Assembly (NCBI GenBank): GCA_035525365.1
Contig: DATLEK010000105.1
Span: 1-64,000, forward strand
Direction: 5' to 3'
Length of the DNA stretch: 64,000 nt
Source of the DNA: GCA-2861595 sp035525365
GTDB taxonomy: Bacteria; Actinomycetota; Acidimicrobiia; Acidimicrobiales; GCA-2861595
Below, piece after piece: positions 50,254 to 59,045 of the stretch. Under the pieces are notes generated by a model that was not told the origin of the DNA, searched no databases, and saw only the letters and a program-made list of their open reading frames with translations. The position numbers were made by a program, and so were the translations under genes. Within the stretch, counting starts at the first letter, position 1. Every line of letters starts with the position of its first letter.

Positions 50254-51435
50254 GTGGCGATGATGTCCGCTGACGCCTCATCACAAGAAGTCGTGCTCCG
50301 GCGCCAGAGGCTTCGGCCGAGTGACCTGGTGCTGCTTCGGGCGCTGGTGGGACTGCGCTGGGTGGGCCTTGGCGCCACCGTCGTGGTTCTGGTGGTCAGC
50401 GCGGATCAGATCGAGCGGCCGGTGGTGGCCTATGGCGTCGCCGGCGCGGCCTTGGCCTGGACCGCGGCGGTAACTCTTGTCATTCGCCGTGGCCCCGAGC
50501 TGCTCATCGGCTGGAGCGCAGTTGTCATCGAGGTGGCGATTGCCGGCGCTCTGCAGGCAGGCGATGGATGGGCCTTCGGAGCGGAGGCGACGTGGGGGAC
50601 GCCCGCGCTGGGGGCGCTGTGGTCGCTGGCTGCTCCGATGGCCGCCGGTCTGGCTAAGGGACCGAGGGCCGGCGGTGGAGTGGCGGTAGCCGTGGTGGGG
50701 GCTCGGCTTCTCGGTGCTCTGGCTCCCGATATCGGAGGCCTGTTCCCCACCCTCGACGAGATCTATCCGGATCTGGCACCACGGCTGATCCCCACGCTGT
50801 CGCTCGGTCTGCTCTACGTCATGGCCGGCGTCGGCACTGCCTACCTGGCTGACCGCCAGCGCCGAGCTGAAGCCGAGGTGGCCACGGCCCGAGCCCGAGA
50901 GGCGCTGGCGCAGGATCTGCACGACGGCGTGCTGCAGACCCTGGTCGCCATAGGGCGACGAAGCGAGGATCCGACTGCGGCGCATCTGGCCCGAGAGACC
51001 GAGCGGGATCTTCGCCGCTACCTCTTCGCCCGGCCGACAACTGATCGCCGCCCGCTCGATGAGGCCCTGGCTGATGCCGCCCGTGAGTTCGCCAGGCGGT
51101 TCGATCTAACCCCCGAGGTGGTCGTCGACCCTGAGACCTCGCCTCTCGATGCCAACAAGACTGCGGCCATCGCCGGAGCGGTGACAGAGGCACTGTCCAA
51201 TGTGGGCAAGCACGCTTCAGCCTCACGGGTGGTCGTCTACGCCGGCCCGAGCCACGACGGCGACGGCGTGTTCGTCTCCGTCAAGGACGACGGCGTCGGT
51301 TTCGATCCCGAGGTGGCGACACCAGGCCAGGGCCTGGAGGGCTCCATCCGCTCCCGGGTGGCCGAGGCCGGCGGGCGGGTCGAGCTTTGCTCCCGCCCGG
51401 GCCAAGGAAGCGAGGTGCGACTGTGGCTGTCGTGA
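50254..51435 (+). CDS. Sensor histidine kinase (HisKA_3 type)
   Basis: A 393-residue NarL/DesK-type kinase. The N-terminus has about six hydrophobic helices (residues 25-205, for example LGATVVVLVVSAD and SLGLLYVMAGVGTAYL) and no periplasmic domain. The dimerisation/phosphoacceptor box is EALAQDLHDGVLQTLVAI, and the HATPase motifs are ALSNVGKHASAS and VKDDGVGFDP, with GLEGSIRSRVAEAGG. The start is GTG 50254, with GGAGG 8 nt upstream. It overlaps the response regulator by 4 bp. The signal is unknown. Confidence 0.9.
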   Translation: MAMMSADASSQEVVLRRQRLRPSDLVLLRALVGLRWVGLGATVVVLVVSADQIERPVVAYGVAGAALAWTAAVTLVIRRGPELLIGWSAVVIEVAIAGALQAGDGWAFGAEATWGTPALGALWSLAAPMAAGLAKGPRAGGGVAVAVVGARLLGALAPDIGGLFPTLDEIYPDLAPRLIPTLSLGLLYVMAGVGTAYLADRQRRAEAEVATARAREALAQDLHDGVLQTLVAIGRRSEDPTAAHLARETERDLRRYLFARPTTDRRPLDEALADAAREFARRFDLTPEVVVDPETSPLDANKTAAIAGAVTEALSNVGKHASASRVVVYAGPSHDGDGVFVSVKDDGVGFDPEVATPGQGLEGSIRSRVAEAGGRVELCSRPGQGSEVRLWLS

Positions 51436-52094
51436 GACTCGTCCTTGCTGATGACCATTCGGTGTGGCGTTCGGGGCTGCGGGCCGAACTCGGCGAGGAC
51501 TTCGAGGTCGTGGGTGAGGCCGCCGATGTGGATGGGGCCATCGAGGTGATCAACCGCGAGCGACCGGATCTTGTTGTTTGTGATCTGTGCATGCCCGGCG
51601 GCGGCGGCGTGGCGGTGGTGAGTGCCTGCGCGGAGGTGGCACCCATTGTCATGTTGAGCGTGTCTGAGGCCGAGGCCGACGTGCTCGAGTGCGTGGCCGC
51701 CGGCGCGGTGGGATATCTGGCCAAATCGAGCACCGGTCCGGCGCTGAGAGATGCCCTGGCTCGAGCGGCTCAGGGCGAGCCGGTGTTCTCGCCGGGGCTG
51801 GCGTCGTTGGTGCTCGGTGAGTTCCGCCGCATGGGACGGACCAAGGGGTCCAAGGCCGCAGTGCTGAGCGATCGAGAGCGAGAGGTCCTGGTGCTGGTGG
51901 CAAGGGGCCATTCCTACCGAGAGATCGGCGAGGAGCTGTTCATCGCCCGCAAGACGGCGGAGAACCACGTGCGCAACATCTTGGCCAAGCTGCACCTGTC
52001 ACGGCGTGACCAGCTGATGCGCTTCGCCCTCGACCACGGCCTCGACTCCACCCCCGCTGGCGGACTCCCTGGGGAGGTCCCTAGGCGGGAATGA
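51432..52094 (+). CDS. LuxR/NarL-family response regulator
   Basis: A 220-residue DNA-binding response regulator. The receiver domain has the phosphoacceptor Asp in DLVVCDLCMPGGGG, the acidic pair in LADDHSVWRSGL and the Lys in GYLAKSST. The C-terminal LuxR HTH is LSDREREVLVLVARGHSYREIGEELFIARKTAENHVRNIL. The start is GTG 51432 (overlap); GTG 51423 is also possible. Partner of the preceding kinase. Target genes not known; neighbouring conjugation or defence genes are candidates. Confidence 0.93.
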   Translation: MRLVLADDHSVWRSGLRAELGEDFEVVGEAADVDGAIEVINRERPDLVVCDLCMPGGGGVAVVSACAEVAPIVMLSVSEAEADVLECVAAGAVGYLAKSSTGPALRDALARAAQGEPVFSPGLASLVLGEFRRMGRTKGSKAAVLSDREREVLVLVARGHSYREIGEELFIARKTAENHVRNILAKLHLSRRDQLMRFALDHGLDSTPAGGLPGEVPRRE

Positions 52095-52143
52095 GGAGAT
52101 GACCGTCTAGTCGCCGGCGACGCCCTGGTTCAGGGTGGCAATC

Positions 52144-52902
52144 ATGGAAAACCTTGAATCAGCTTTCGACCGTCCCCGTCCCGCTGCCGGCGCCCTGCGC
52201 TTGGCCGCCTGTGTTGCCATAGCAGTGCTCCTGGTGCTGGCGGGAAGAACCCTTGCCCCCGGCAGCGCACCTCGTTCTGACCACCGGGGCGCGTCTTCGG
52301 ACCAGACGGTGCCAGAGGTCATCTTCGACCACATCCCGGGACCGCTCGATGAGCCGTTGCCGGGGTACGAGGACCACCACCTCGACGAGGCCAGGCCGTC
52401 GGTGCCGAGCGAGTGGTGCAGGTCTTCGAAGGCGGCCGAGCCCGCTGCGCCCGAGGCTTCATGGGCGACCAGCCGCCTGGTCAGCAACAACGGCACCTAC
52501 ACGCTGCGCCACCCAGCAGGCTGGCAGGTGGTCGAGGCACCTACGGGTGGCTATTTGATCACGCCACCCGACGACAAGACGGCGGTCGTGGTCATGTTCG
52601 ACCCGGCCTACGAATTAGCCGGAAAAGCCTTAATGGCCGAGGGCAGCGAACTCTTGGCTGACTTCGCGGGGGAGCTGGAGGTGGAGCGCTCGGAGAGGAC
52701 GACACTTGCGGGCACCCCTGCCTGTCGACTGATCGCACAGCCTTTGGAGGCCGGCCAGATCCCGTCAGAATACCTCTTGACCATCCTGGGCGAGGATGTG
52801 GCCGCCGGGGCGATCTACGGAAAATTGTCGGTGTCGCCAGGCGAGAAGGAACTCGCGCGGCGGGTACTGCACAGCCTGCGGCCCGAGCCATCCCAGGCGT
52901 GA
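52144..52902 (+). CDS. Membrane-anchored protein of unknown function
   Basis: A 252-residue protein. One helix near the N-terminus (LRLAACVAIAVLLVLAGRTLA) is followed by a Pro-rich acidic linker and an extracytoplasmic domain starting NNGTYTLRHPAGWQVVEAPTGGYLITPPDDKTAVVVM. This resembles the PsbP-like/DUF1795 pattern (a Y-x-L-x-x-P-x-G-W motif). The start is ATG 52144; GTG 52135 is an alternative. It overlaps the BTAD regulator gene by 4 bp, so it may report to or be controlled with it. Confidence 0.65.
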   Translation: MENLESAFDRPRPAAGALRLAACVAIAVLLVLAGRTLAPGSAPRSDHRGASSDQTVPEVIFDHIPGPLDEPLPGYEDHHLDEARPSVPSEWCRSSKAAEPAAPEASWATSRLVSNNGTYTLRHPAGWQVVEAPTGGYLITPPDDKTAVVVMFDPAYELAGKALMAEGSELLADFAGELEVERSERTTLAGTPACRLIAQPLEAGQIPSEYLLTILGEDVAAGAIYGKLSVSPGEKELARRVLHSLRPEPSQA

Positions 52903-53690
52903 TGGAAGCGATGGACCTTGGGCTCACGCTGGCCAGCTGTGCTGGCGCCGGCGTGCTGTTCGCCCGCTGCCTGGAGCGAACCGTACCGGGACCAGCTCCA
53001 TGGCCGTGTGACGAGGCTGAGTTCTCCTTGACGCCCGTGGCACCCACCCACCAAGCACAAGAGGATTCGCCGGAAGAAGCAGGAGCACAGGTGGTGGTTC
53101 GGTTGCTCGGCCCGGTGGCCGTCGAGGTTGGTGGCCAGGAGATCACCAGCCCCAGCGTGGTGGAGCTGGTGGCCTACCTGGTCACCCACCGCCAAGGTGT
53201 GAGCGACGAGCGGCTGAAGACCGCTCTGTGGCCCGAGCGGGTGGTGAGTGGGGCGACGTTCAACAACCTCGTATCGCTAGCCCGCGGCCAGCTGGGTCGG
53301 GCGGCTGACGGCTCATTGAACCTTCCGCACGCGGAGGGGCGGCGGTACCGGCTAGGAGCGGGTGTGGTGAGCGATTGGGAGCTGCTCACCGCGGCCACTT
53401 CGGCGGTGGCCGGATCAGTCCCAGGCGCCTTAGTCGATGAGCTGGAGCAAGTCGTTCTTGGAGTGGGAGGTATTCCGTTCGAGTCCCCTCGGGGTTTCGA
53501 GTGGGCCCACGAGGAAGGCCTGCCCGGCGCGGCCAGCGCCGAGATAGGTCGTGCCGCCGTCCTGCTCGTCAAGGTTCTGTTGGAACAGGGGGCAGAGGCG
53601 CAAGCCGAGAAGGTAGCCCTTGCCGGTCTTCGCGCCTGTCCGGGCCACGAGCTCCTGGAACGGGTCTGGCAGCGGGACAGCACTCACTAG
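52899..53690 (+). CDS. BTAD/SARP-type regulator with N-terminal membrane segment
   Basis: A 263-residue protein. The N-terminus has a hydrophobic stretch (LGLTLASCAGAGVLFARCL) and an acidic linker. A winged-helix domain of the SARP/AfsR type follows (VVRLLGPVAVEVGGQEI...VVELVAYLVTHRQGVSDERLKTALWPERVVSGATFNNLVSLARGQLG). A short BTAD-like helical region then ends ALAGLRACPGHELLERVWQRD. Actinobacterial conjugative elements often carry membrane-linked BTAD regulators; this one is short. The start is GTG 52899, or ATG 52902. Confidence 0.78.
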   Translation: MMEAMDLGLTLASCAGAGVLFARCLERTVPGPAPWPCDEAEFSLTPVAPTHQAQEDSPEEAGAQVVVRLLGPVAVEVGGQEITSPSVVELVAYLVTHRQGVSDERLKTALWPERVVSGATFNNLVSLARGQLGRAADGSLNLPHAEGRRYRLGAGVVSDWELLTAATSAVAGSVPGALVDELEQVVLGVGGIPFESPRGFEWAHEEGLPGAASAEIGRAAVLLVKVLLEQGAEAQAEKVALAGLRACPGHELLERVWQRDSTH

Positions 53691-53851
53691 CTAGTTTCAT
53701 TGCCGCGGCTACACCATCGTGGCGCGGTCTGCTAGAGCAGCACCTCGTTGCTGGGCTCGGCAGAGCCATGAGTAGGTAGCTTCACGAGGGGCTGCTACTT
53801 CCCCCCGGCTAGGAGCAACGTGTCGAAGCGTGCGGGTCGTCGATCCTGGCT

Positions 53852-54154
53852 TTAACAAGACGCCTTGCTGTCCGAACCGCTGCGCTTCGACTCCGCCCCC
53901 TCAGCGATCTCGTCACACGCATCCCGTACGCTCGATGTCAGGGCCGACGCGGTTCCGGCGGTCCCGTCCAGCGAGGATTGAGGCGACATGGAGTGTTCGC
54001 GCACAAGAGCTGAGGCGACGGCGGCAAGGGCCTTGCCACGTTCCTCTGCATTCCGCGCCGACGCAAGCAGCCAGTGCGCTTCATGGAGCGAGCGGGGCAA
54101 AGGCCCTCGAGATGACCGCTGGAAGGCGGCGATGAGCGACTCGACGTACGGCAT
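53852..54154 (-). CDS. Small hypothetical protein divergent from the defence operon
   Basis: A 100-residue protein from ATG 54154 with a good ribosome site (GGGGGAG on the minus strand just upstream). The helical N-terminus SLIAAFQRSSRGPLPRSLHEAHWLLASARNAEERGKALAAVASALV is followed by a Ser/Ala-rich acidic tail. No family recognised. Its position, 75 bp before the helicase gene and divergent, is one often taken by regulators of defence operons, but no HTH is evident. Confidence 0.5.
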   Translation of the reverse strand: MPYVESLIAAFQRSSRGPLPRSLHEAHWLLASARNAEERGKALAAVASALVREHSMSPQSSLDGTAGTASALTSSVRDACDEIAEGAESKRSGSDSKASC

Positions 54155-54229
54155 GGGCTCCCCCTGGGGCGCGCAGGCTGACCGGAGGGGGAAGCTCGCT
54201 ATCCACCCTACGCGGAGGGTGTGACACCG

Positions 54230-57200
54230 ATGGCCGTCGATCTCGACCGCCTGTGCGAGGACGCCACTGTCCGCCTGCCGGGGTCAGCCGACATCGTCAC
54301 GCTGGTCAAGGTCAAGTCGGGGCCGTTCTGGGAGTTCTTCTTCGAGGGCCCCGACGGGCCAGGCAAGGTCGTGCTGTCCGAGTCCGAGCTAGCCAGCGTC
54401 GAGGTGGTCGAGCGGCCGGCCGAGCTGCGCTTCGATGGTGACCCCGTCCAGTTCCGGCTTGGCGTCGAGGCGCGCCGCATCGAGACCGCCTTCGCGTACG
54501 ACATGGCCGCGGTCGCTGTATCGAACATCCAGCCGCTCCCGCACCAGCTCGAAGCGGTGTACGACTGCTTCCTTCGCGAGCCCCGTCTGCGTTTCCTGCT
54601 CGCCGATGATCCCGGCGCTGGCAAGACGATCATGGCCGGTCTCTATATGAAGGAGCTGATCCTTCGCCGGGCCGGCGACCGCATCCTCGTCGTCACGCCG
54701 GCCAACCTTCGTCCGCAGTGGGTCCGTGAGCTCTCCGAGCGCTTCCAGCTCGACTTCGTCGAACTCGGCGCCACGCACTTCGACGCCAGCATCACGGAGA
54801 ACCCGTGGGACCACTTCGATCGACTGGTTGTAAGCCGCGACTTCCTCCGCACGGACCGGGCGCGAGAGGCCTTTGACGAGGCGGACAAGGAATGGGACCT
54901 CGCCGTCATCGATGAAGCCCACGGTTTCACGCTCTCGGTCGATGGCCGGGGCAACATCAAGGACCGCAGCGAGCGATACAAGGCGGCGGAGTCCGTCGCT
55001 CGGCGCAGCCACCGGTTGGTGTTGATGACGGCTACCCCACACTCGGGTCGCCATCACAGCCTGTGGGCGCTTCTCCGCCTGCTCGACATCGATGCCTGGG
55101 GTGACCGGTGCCCGAACAAGCTCGAGGTACCGGCGCACTCCTTCCGCAAGGTCTCCAAGGAGATCATGCGTGACATGGCCGGCGAAAAGCTGTTCAAGGA
55201 CCGCCACCCCCACCGCGTCGAGTACGACCTGGTCGGCGACGAGTGGGACCTCTATGAAGCCGTCACCGATTTCGTATCCCAGAAGCTGAGGGAGATTCGC
55301 GGCGACTCGTCCCGGTCGACCGCCGGGTTTGCCTTGACGACGATGCAGCGCCGGGTGGCGTCGAGCACCCGGGCAATCAAGCGGACGCTCGAACGACGGG
55401 TGGAGCGCATCGAGAAGGCGCTCGAGGATCCCGAGGCCTACCTCCGCAACCGCAAGGCGTTTCAGGCCTCGATCGTCGACGATGGCGAGGAGATCGACGA
55501 ACTCGAAGAAGAGGATCGCTGGAACCGCGAGGAACAGGCCCTCGAGGAGTGGCTGCCGGACACCGTCTTCGAGCTGGAGGCGGAACGAAAGGCTCTCGGT
55601 CCGCTCCTCGTGCGCGCCCAGGAGGTCGAGGCGAAGCGCACCGAGCGCAAGCTCACCGAACTTCTCGACGTGGTCCGAAGCCAGGGACTTAAAGAGGACC
55701 GTCGCAAGCAGCTCCTCATTTTCACCGAGCACAAGGACACGCTCGACTACCTCGTCGAGAACCTGTCGGGCGATTTCGAGGTCGCCGTCATCCACGGCCG
55801 GATGAAGCTGGCCGACCGCATCGCCCAGGAGCGCTTCTTTCGTGAGAAGGCGCAGATCATGGTGGCGACCGAGGCGGCAGGCGAGGGCATCAACCTCCAG
55901 TTCTGCCACCTGATGGTGAACTACGACATCCCGTGGAACCCCAACCGCCTCGAGCAGCGGATGGGCCGAATCCATCGCATCGGCCAGACCGACGATGTCC
56001 ACATCTTCAACCTGATCGCGGCCAACACCCGAGAGGGCTATGTGCTCAACACGCTCCTCAAGAAAATGGAGAACATGGGCATCGCCCTCGGCGACAAGGT
56101 CTTCGACGTGATTGGCCAGACGGTGGCCACCAACCTCCGCGAGCTGATCGAGGCCGTACTGGCGGGCGAGATCACAAAGGAAGAAGCGGCCGAGACCTTC
56201 GGTGGCGCCGAAGCCGACCCGGCGACGGTGACCCGAGCCAACGAGCTACTGCAAAATGCGCTTGCCCGACACCACCTCGACTGGCAGACCGAGCGCGATC
56301 GCGCCTCGCGGGCCGAGGAGCGGCGGCTGCCGCCCACCTACTTCGAGCGGTTCTTCCTCGACGCGGTTGCCTTCGCCGGTGGTCGAGTGGCCCGTCGCCT
56401 CGATGCCGGGACGCTGCGGGTGGACAAGACGCCCGACACCCTGGTGGCCATGAGCAGGATGAGCGCCGGCCTTCGTCGGATCGAGCCCGACTACGCCCGG
56501 ATCACCTTCGACAAGGCAGTTGTGGCTCGCCCCCGGCGCTCCGAGCAGGAAGCCAGTCTTCCCGCCGCCGAGCTGTGCGGTCCCGGCCACCCCTTGTTCG
56601 ACGCCCTGGTCTCCTTTGTTATCGCCCGAACCAGCGCTGAGGTAGCGCGGGGAGCCGTTTTTTTCGACCCGGACATCTCGGAGCCGGCCATCGTGCGGTT
56701 TCTGCTCGGCGACGTTGTCGATGGCAACGGCGAGATCGTCCGCCGCACCTTGTCGGTGGCGCGGGTCGCCCTCGACGGCCGCATCGAGCGAGGCCCTACC
56801 AGCTCGCTGTTCGACGTCGTCCCGCCCACCGATGACATCAAGCCGGCGCCCGACTCCGTGGAGCCCGTGGCTGCGCCCGTGGACGATGAGTTGATCATGT
56901 GGGCTCGCCAGCACCTTTTCGAGCCAGTCTTTGCAGAAGCCCGCGATGAGCGCACTCAGATGGCCACCATCCAGGACGACTTCCTCCGCCGATCGTTCGG
57001 CTCGCTCCTGGCCCAGGCCGACAGCGCCATCATCGCAGCGGAGGAGGAGATCGATCGTGGCGTTCAGGGCGCCGAGGGGAGGCTTCGCAAGGCGGAGCTC
57101 CTGAAAGAGCAATACGACCTGCGCCGGGAGCGGCGCTTGGAGGAGACGAAAAGGGGGCGAACCGTGTCGCGGGGAGTCGTCACCGTTGTCGGGAGCGCTC

Positions 57201-57655
57201 TACTGCTCCCGCTTACCGCCACGACGGATGACGAGCCCGGTCAGGCGAATAGTCGGGTACACGGGCTGAGCGATCCCGAGGTCGAACAAACCGCGGTGCG
57301 CCTTGCGCGCCGATACGAAACCAACCGGGGAGCGACGGTTCGTTCACTCGAGTCCGACAACGTCGGCTTCGACCTGTTGTCGCTCCGCGGCCTCGAACGG
57401 CGCTGTATCGAGGTCAAGGGCCGCGCCGGCGTTGGTCGAGTCGAGCTGACCTGGAGCGAGTTCGCCAAGTGCCAGGAACTCGGCGACGACTACTGGCTCT
57501 ACGTCGTCCTCGACTGCGGACAGCCCGAGCCGCGTCTTTACCGGGTCCAGAACCCGGCGCAGGCGCTAGCGACAGCCTGGCAGCCGTCGCTTGACGTTCG
57601 GTACCGGGTTGAGCCCGAACCCGTCATCGAAGCGGCCAAGGGGGCGCCAGCATGA
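54230..57655 (+). CDS. SNF2-family helicase with C-terminal DUF3883 (BrxHII/DrmD-like)
   Basis: A 1141-residue superfamily 2 helicase. HELICc and SNF2 motifs: LPHQLEAVYDCFL (Q-like), Walker A LLADDPGAGKTIMAGLY (residues about 124-140), DEAH near 228, VLMTATPHSGR, HGRMKLADRIAQERFF, ATEAAGEGINLQFCH and RMGRIHRIGQTDDVHI. A coiled-coil region precedes a C-terminal DUF3883 domain (GFDLLSLRGLERRCIEVKGR...ELTWSEFAKC, about 1044-1085). The start is ATG 54230, because GGAGGG lies 10 nt before it; GTG 54221 is only 1 nt from that site. First gene of the defence operon. Confidence 0.92.
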   Translation: MAVDLDRLCEDATVRLPGSADIVTLVKVKSGPFWEFFFEGPDGPGKVVLSESELASVEVVERPAELRFDGDPVQFRLGVEARRIETAFAYDMAAVAVSNIQPLPHQLEAVYDCFLREPRLRFLLADDPGAGKTIMAGLYMKELILRRAGDRILVVTPANLRPQWVRELSERFQLDFVELGATHFDASITENPWDHFDRLVVSRDFLRTDRAREAFDEADKEWDLAVIDEAHGFTLSVDGRGNIKDRSERYKAAESVARRSHRLVLMTATPHSGRHHSLWALLRLLDIDAWGDRCPNKLEVPAHSFRKVSKEIMRDMAGEKLFKDRHPHRVEYDLVGDEWDLYEAVTDFVSQKLREIRGDSSRSTAGFALTTMQRRVASSTRAIKRTLERRVERIEKALEDPEAYLRNRKAFQASIVDDGEEIDELEEEDRWNREEQALEEWLPDTVFELEAERKALGPLLVRAQEVEAKRTERKLTELLDVVRSQGLKEDRRKQLLIFTEHKDTLDYLVENLSGDFEVAVIHGRMKLADRIAQERFFREKAQIMVATEAAGEGINLQFCHLMVNYDIPWNPNRLEQRMGRIHRIGQTDDVHIFNLIAANTREGYVLNTLLKKMENMGIALGDKVFDVIGQTVATNLRELIEAVLAGEITKEEAAETFGGAEADPATVTRANELLQNALARHHLDWQTERDRASRAEERRLPPTYFERFFLDAVAFAGGRVARRLDAGTLRVDKTPDTLVAMSRMSAGLRRIEPDYARITFDKAVVARPRRSEQEASLPAAELCGPGHPLFDALVSFVIARTSAEVARGAVFFDPDISEPAIVRFLLGDVVDGNGEIVRRTLSVARVALDGRIERGPTSSLFDVVPPTDDIKPAPDSVEPVAAPVDDELIMWARQHLFEPVFAEARDERTQMATIQDDFLRRSFGSLLAQADSAIIAAEEEIDRGVQGAEGRLRKAELLKEQYDLRRERRLEETKRGRTVSRGVVTVVGSALLLPLTATTDDEPGQANSRVHGLSDPEVEQTAVRLARRYETNRGATVRSLESDNVGFDLLSLRGLERRCIEVKGRAGVGRVELTWSEFAKCQELGDDYWLYVVLDCGQPEPRLYRVQNPAQALATAWQPSLDVRYRVEPEPVIEAAKGAPA

Positions 57656-57682
57656 TCAAGCCACCACGCTTGGAGGTCTGTC

Positions 57683-58606
57683 ATGCCTGATCCGACGCGG
57701 ACTCATCTCGCACTTCGCCTGGTGGGCGGCCAGCAGCGAGACGGCGAGATACCACTTGTCGATCTTGCCAAGATCGCTGCCGAGACCCAGGTACTCGTCC
57801 GCCGCTTGGCTCGATCGATTACCGATCGGAGCGGTCCGGGTCGAACGCCGGCGCATCTCGAAGAGCTGACGCAGCTGCTCCTCGTCGGCATCCATGGGGG
57901 CAGCACAGTCCTTGAGATCGCGGGGCCGCAGATGGAGGCCCAGCTCGACCTTGGCGAAGTTGCGCTTGACGCCGGCGCGCAAGCCGTTGAGGCATTGCTT
58001 GATGGGATTGACGCGATTCGAAGGGGCGGTTCGTTGCCCGGTCCGTACGACGACATCACAATTCGCAGCCTTGACGCTTGGCTCGCCACGGTCGGTGAGA
58101 CGGCTGGAGAATTCGAGATTGAGGCAACCGTGGCGAATCGTGAGTGGCGAATCCCCCGCACGGTCGTCGAGGGCGCGCGCGAGGCTCTGGTCAGGCCCGC
58201 TCCACCGAGCTCTGCGCAGCCTGCGCGGAGTCAAGTCGTCGAAGGCGTCCTCTACGACGCGAACCTGCACACTGGCCGGTATGTGATCGAGGACGACATG
58301 GGTCACGCGATTGCGTTGGAGACCTCTATCTTCACCAGCGAACACGTCGCGCCACTCCTCGGACAGCGCGTGCGAGCGGAGGGCACTCCGCGCCTGGACG
58401 AAGGCGGGCGCCTACAGGCAATCGAGGCATCGGTCCTGTTGCCCGCAACCGAGATTGAGGGCCTCGACTCGGAGGCGTTCTGGCGCAACATCGAGCTCGA
58501 CGAGCTGCTTTCTGACGCCGAGCCACTGCAGGCGCTCGAAGATCTCCGCATCTCTGGCCTGACCGAGGAGGAAGGCGACGCGTTCCTCAGGGTGATCAGT
58601 GAGTGA
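57683..58606 (+). CDS. Unknown 307-residue protein of the defence operon
   Basis: No family recognised. The N-terminal half (LALRLVGGQQRDGEIPLVDLAKIAAETQVLVRRLARSI...) is alpha/beta; the middle has VVEGVLYDANLHTGRYVIED followed by GHAIALETSIFTSEHVAPLLGQRVRAEG, a beta-barrel-like segment. The C-terminus, LSDAEPLQALEDLRISGLTEEEGDAFLRVISE, is acidic and helical. The start is ATG 57683, with GGAGG upstream, 27 bp after the helicase. It overlaps the PIN gene by 8 bp. It could be the PIN antitoxin or a system-specific subunit. Confidence 0.75.
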   Translation: MPDPTRTHLALRLVGGQQRDGEIPLVDLAKIAAETQVLVRRLARSITDRSGPGRTPAHLEELTQLLLVGIHGGSTVLEIAGPQMEAQLDLGEVALDAGAQAVEALLDGIDAIRRGGSLPGPYDDITIRSLDAWLATVGETAGEFEIEATVANREWRIPRTVVEGAREALVRPAPPSSAQPARSQVVEGVLYDANLHTGRYVIEDDMGHAIALETSIFTSEHVAPLLGQRVRAEGTPRLDEGGRLQAIEASVLLPATEIEGLDSEAFWRNIELDELLSDAEPLQALEDLRISGLTEEEGDAFLRVISE

Positions 58607-59045
58607 CCCGCCCGGTGTTTCTGCGGGCCCGGTCGTGGTCGACACCGGCGTGTTCGGATCAGGGCTTGTCCCCTCATCTGGCGATCTCGCTCGTCACTAT
58701 CAGCCGCACCTGGTCGGCCGGCGCGTGATCGTTGCCTACCAAACGGTCGCCGAGCTGCGTTACGGAGCGCTTCGCCGCAATTGGGGTGCGGCGACGATCG
58801 CCGACATGGAGGCGCGTGTGCGTGCGGCGACGGTTGCCCCGGTCGACGACCGAACTGCTGAGGTGTACGCCGAGCTCAAGGATGCGTGCGTTCGGGTCGG
58901 CCATGGCCTCGGGCAGAAGGTCCATGACGGCGACCGATGGATAGCGGCGACCGCCATTCGCTACCGCATCCCGCTCGTTGCCCACGACGGGATTTTCAGG
59001 GACGCGCCCGGACTGGATCTCGTCACCGAGCTGGAGCAAGCGTGA
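58599..59045 (+). CDS. PIN-domain (VapC-like) ribonuclease
   Basis: A 148-residue PIN protein. The acidic metal site is seen as VVVDTGVFGS (Asp16 region), QTVAELRYGAL (Glu), HDGDRWIAATAIRY (Asp) and PLVAHDGIF (Asp), the VapC order. The start is GTG 58599, overlapping the unknown gene. Its end overlaps the methylase GTG by 4 bp. VapC toxins cut tRNA or rRNA; here the gene lies inside a defence operon rather than as a stand-alone toxin-antitoxin pair. Confidence 0.88.
   Translation: MSDPPGVSAGPVVVDTGVFGSGLVPSSGDLARHYQPHLVGRRVIVAYQTVAELRYGALRRNWGAATIADMEARVRAATVAPVDDRTAEVYAELKDACVRVGHGLGQKVHDGDRWIAATAIRYRIPLVAHDGIFRDAPGLDLVTELEQA

Noticed and set aside
54389..56002. 537-codon minus-strand open frame
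   Set aside because: Antisense shadow of the helicase, whose motifs are all on the plus strand.
58937..59041. Longer methylase N-terminus
   Set aside because: The extra 35 codons are inside the PIN gene and unlike DUF1156; GTG 59042 gives the expected N-terminus and a 4-bp overlap.
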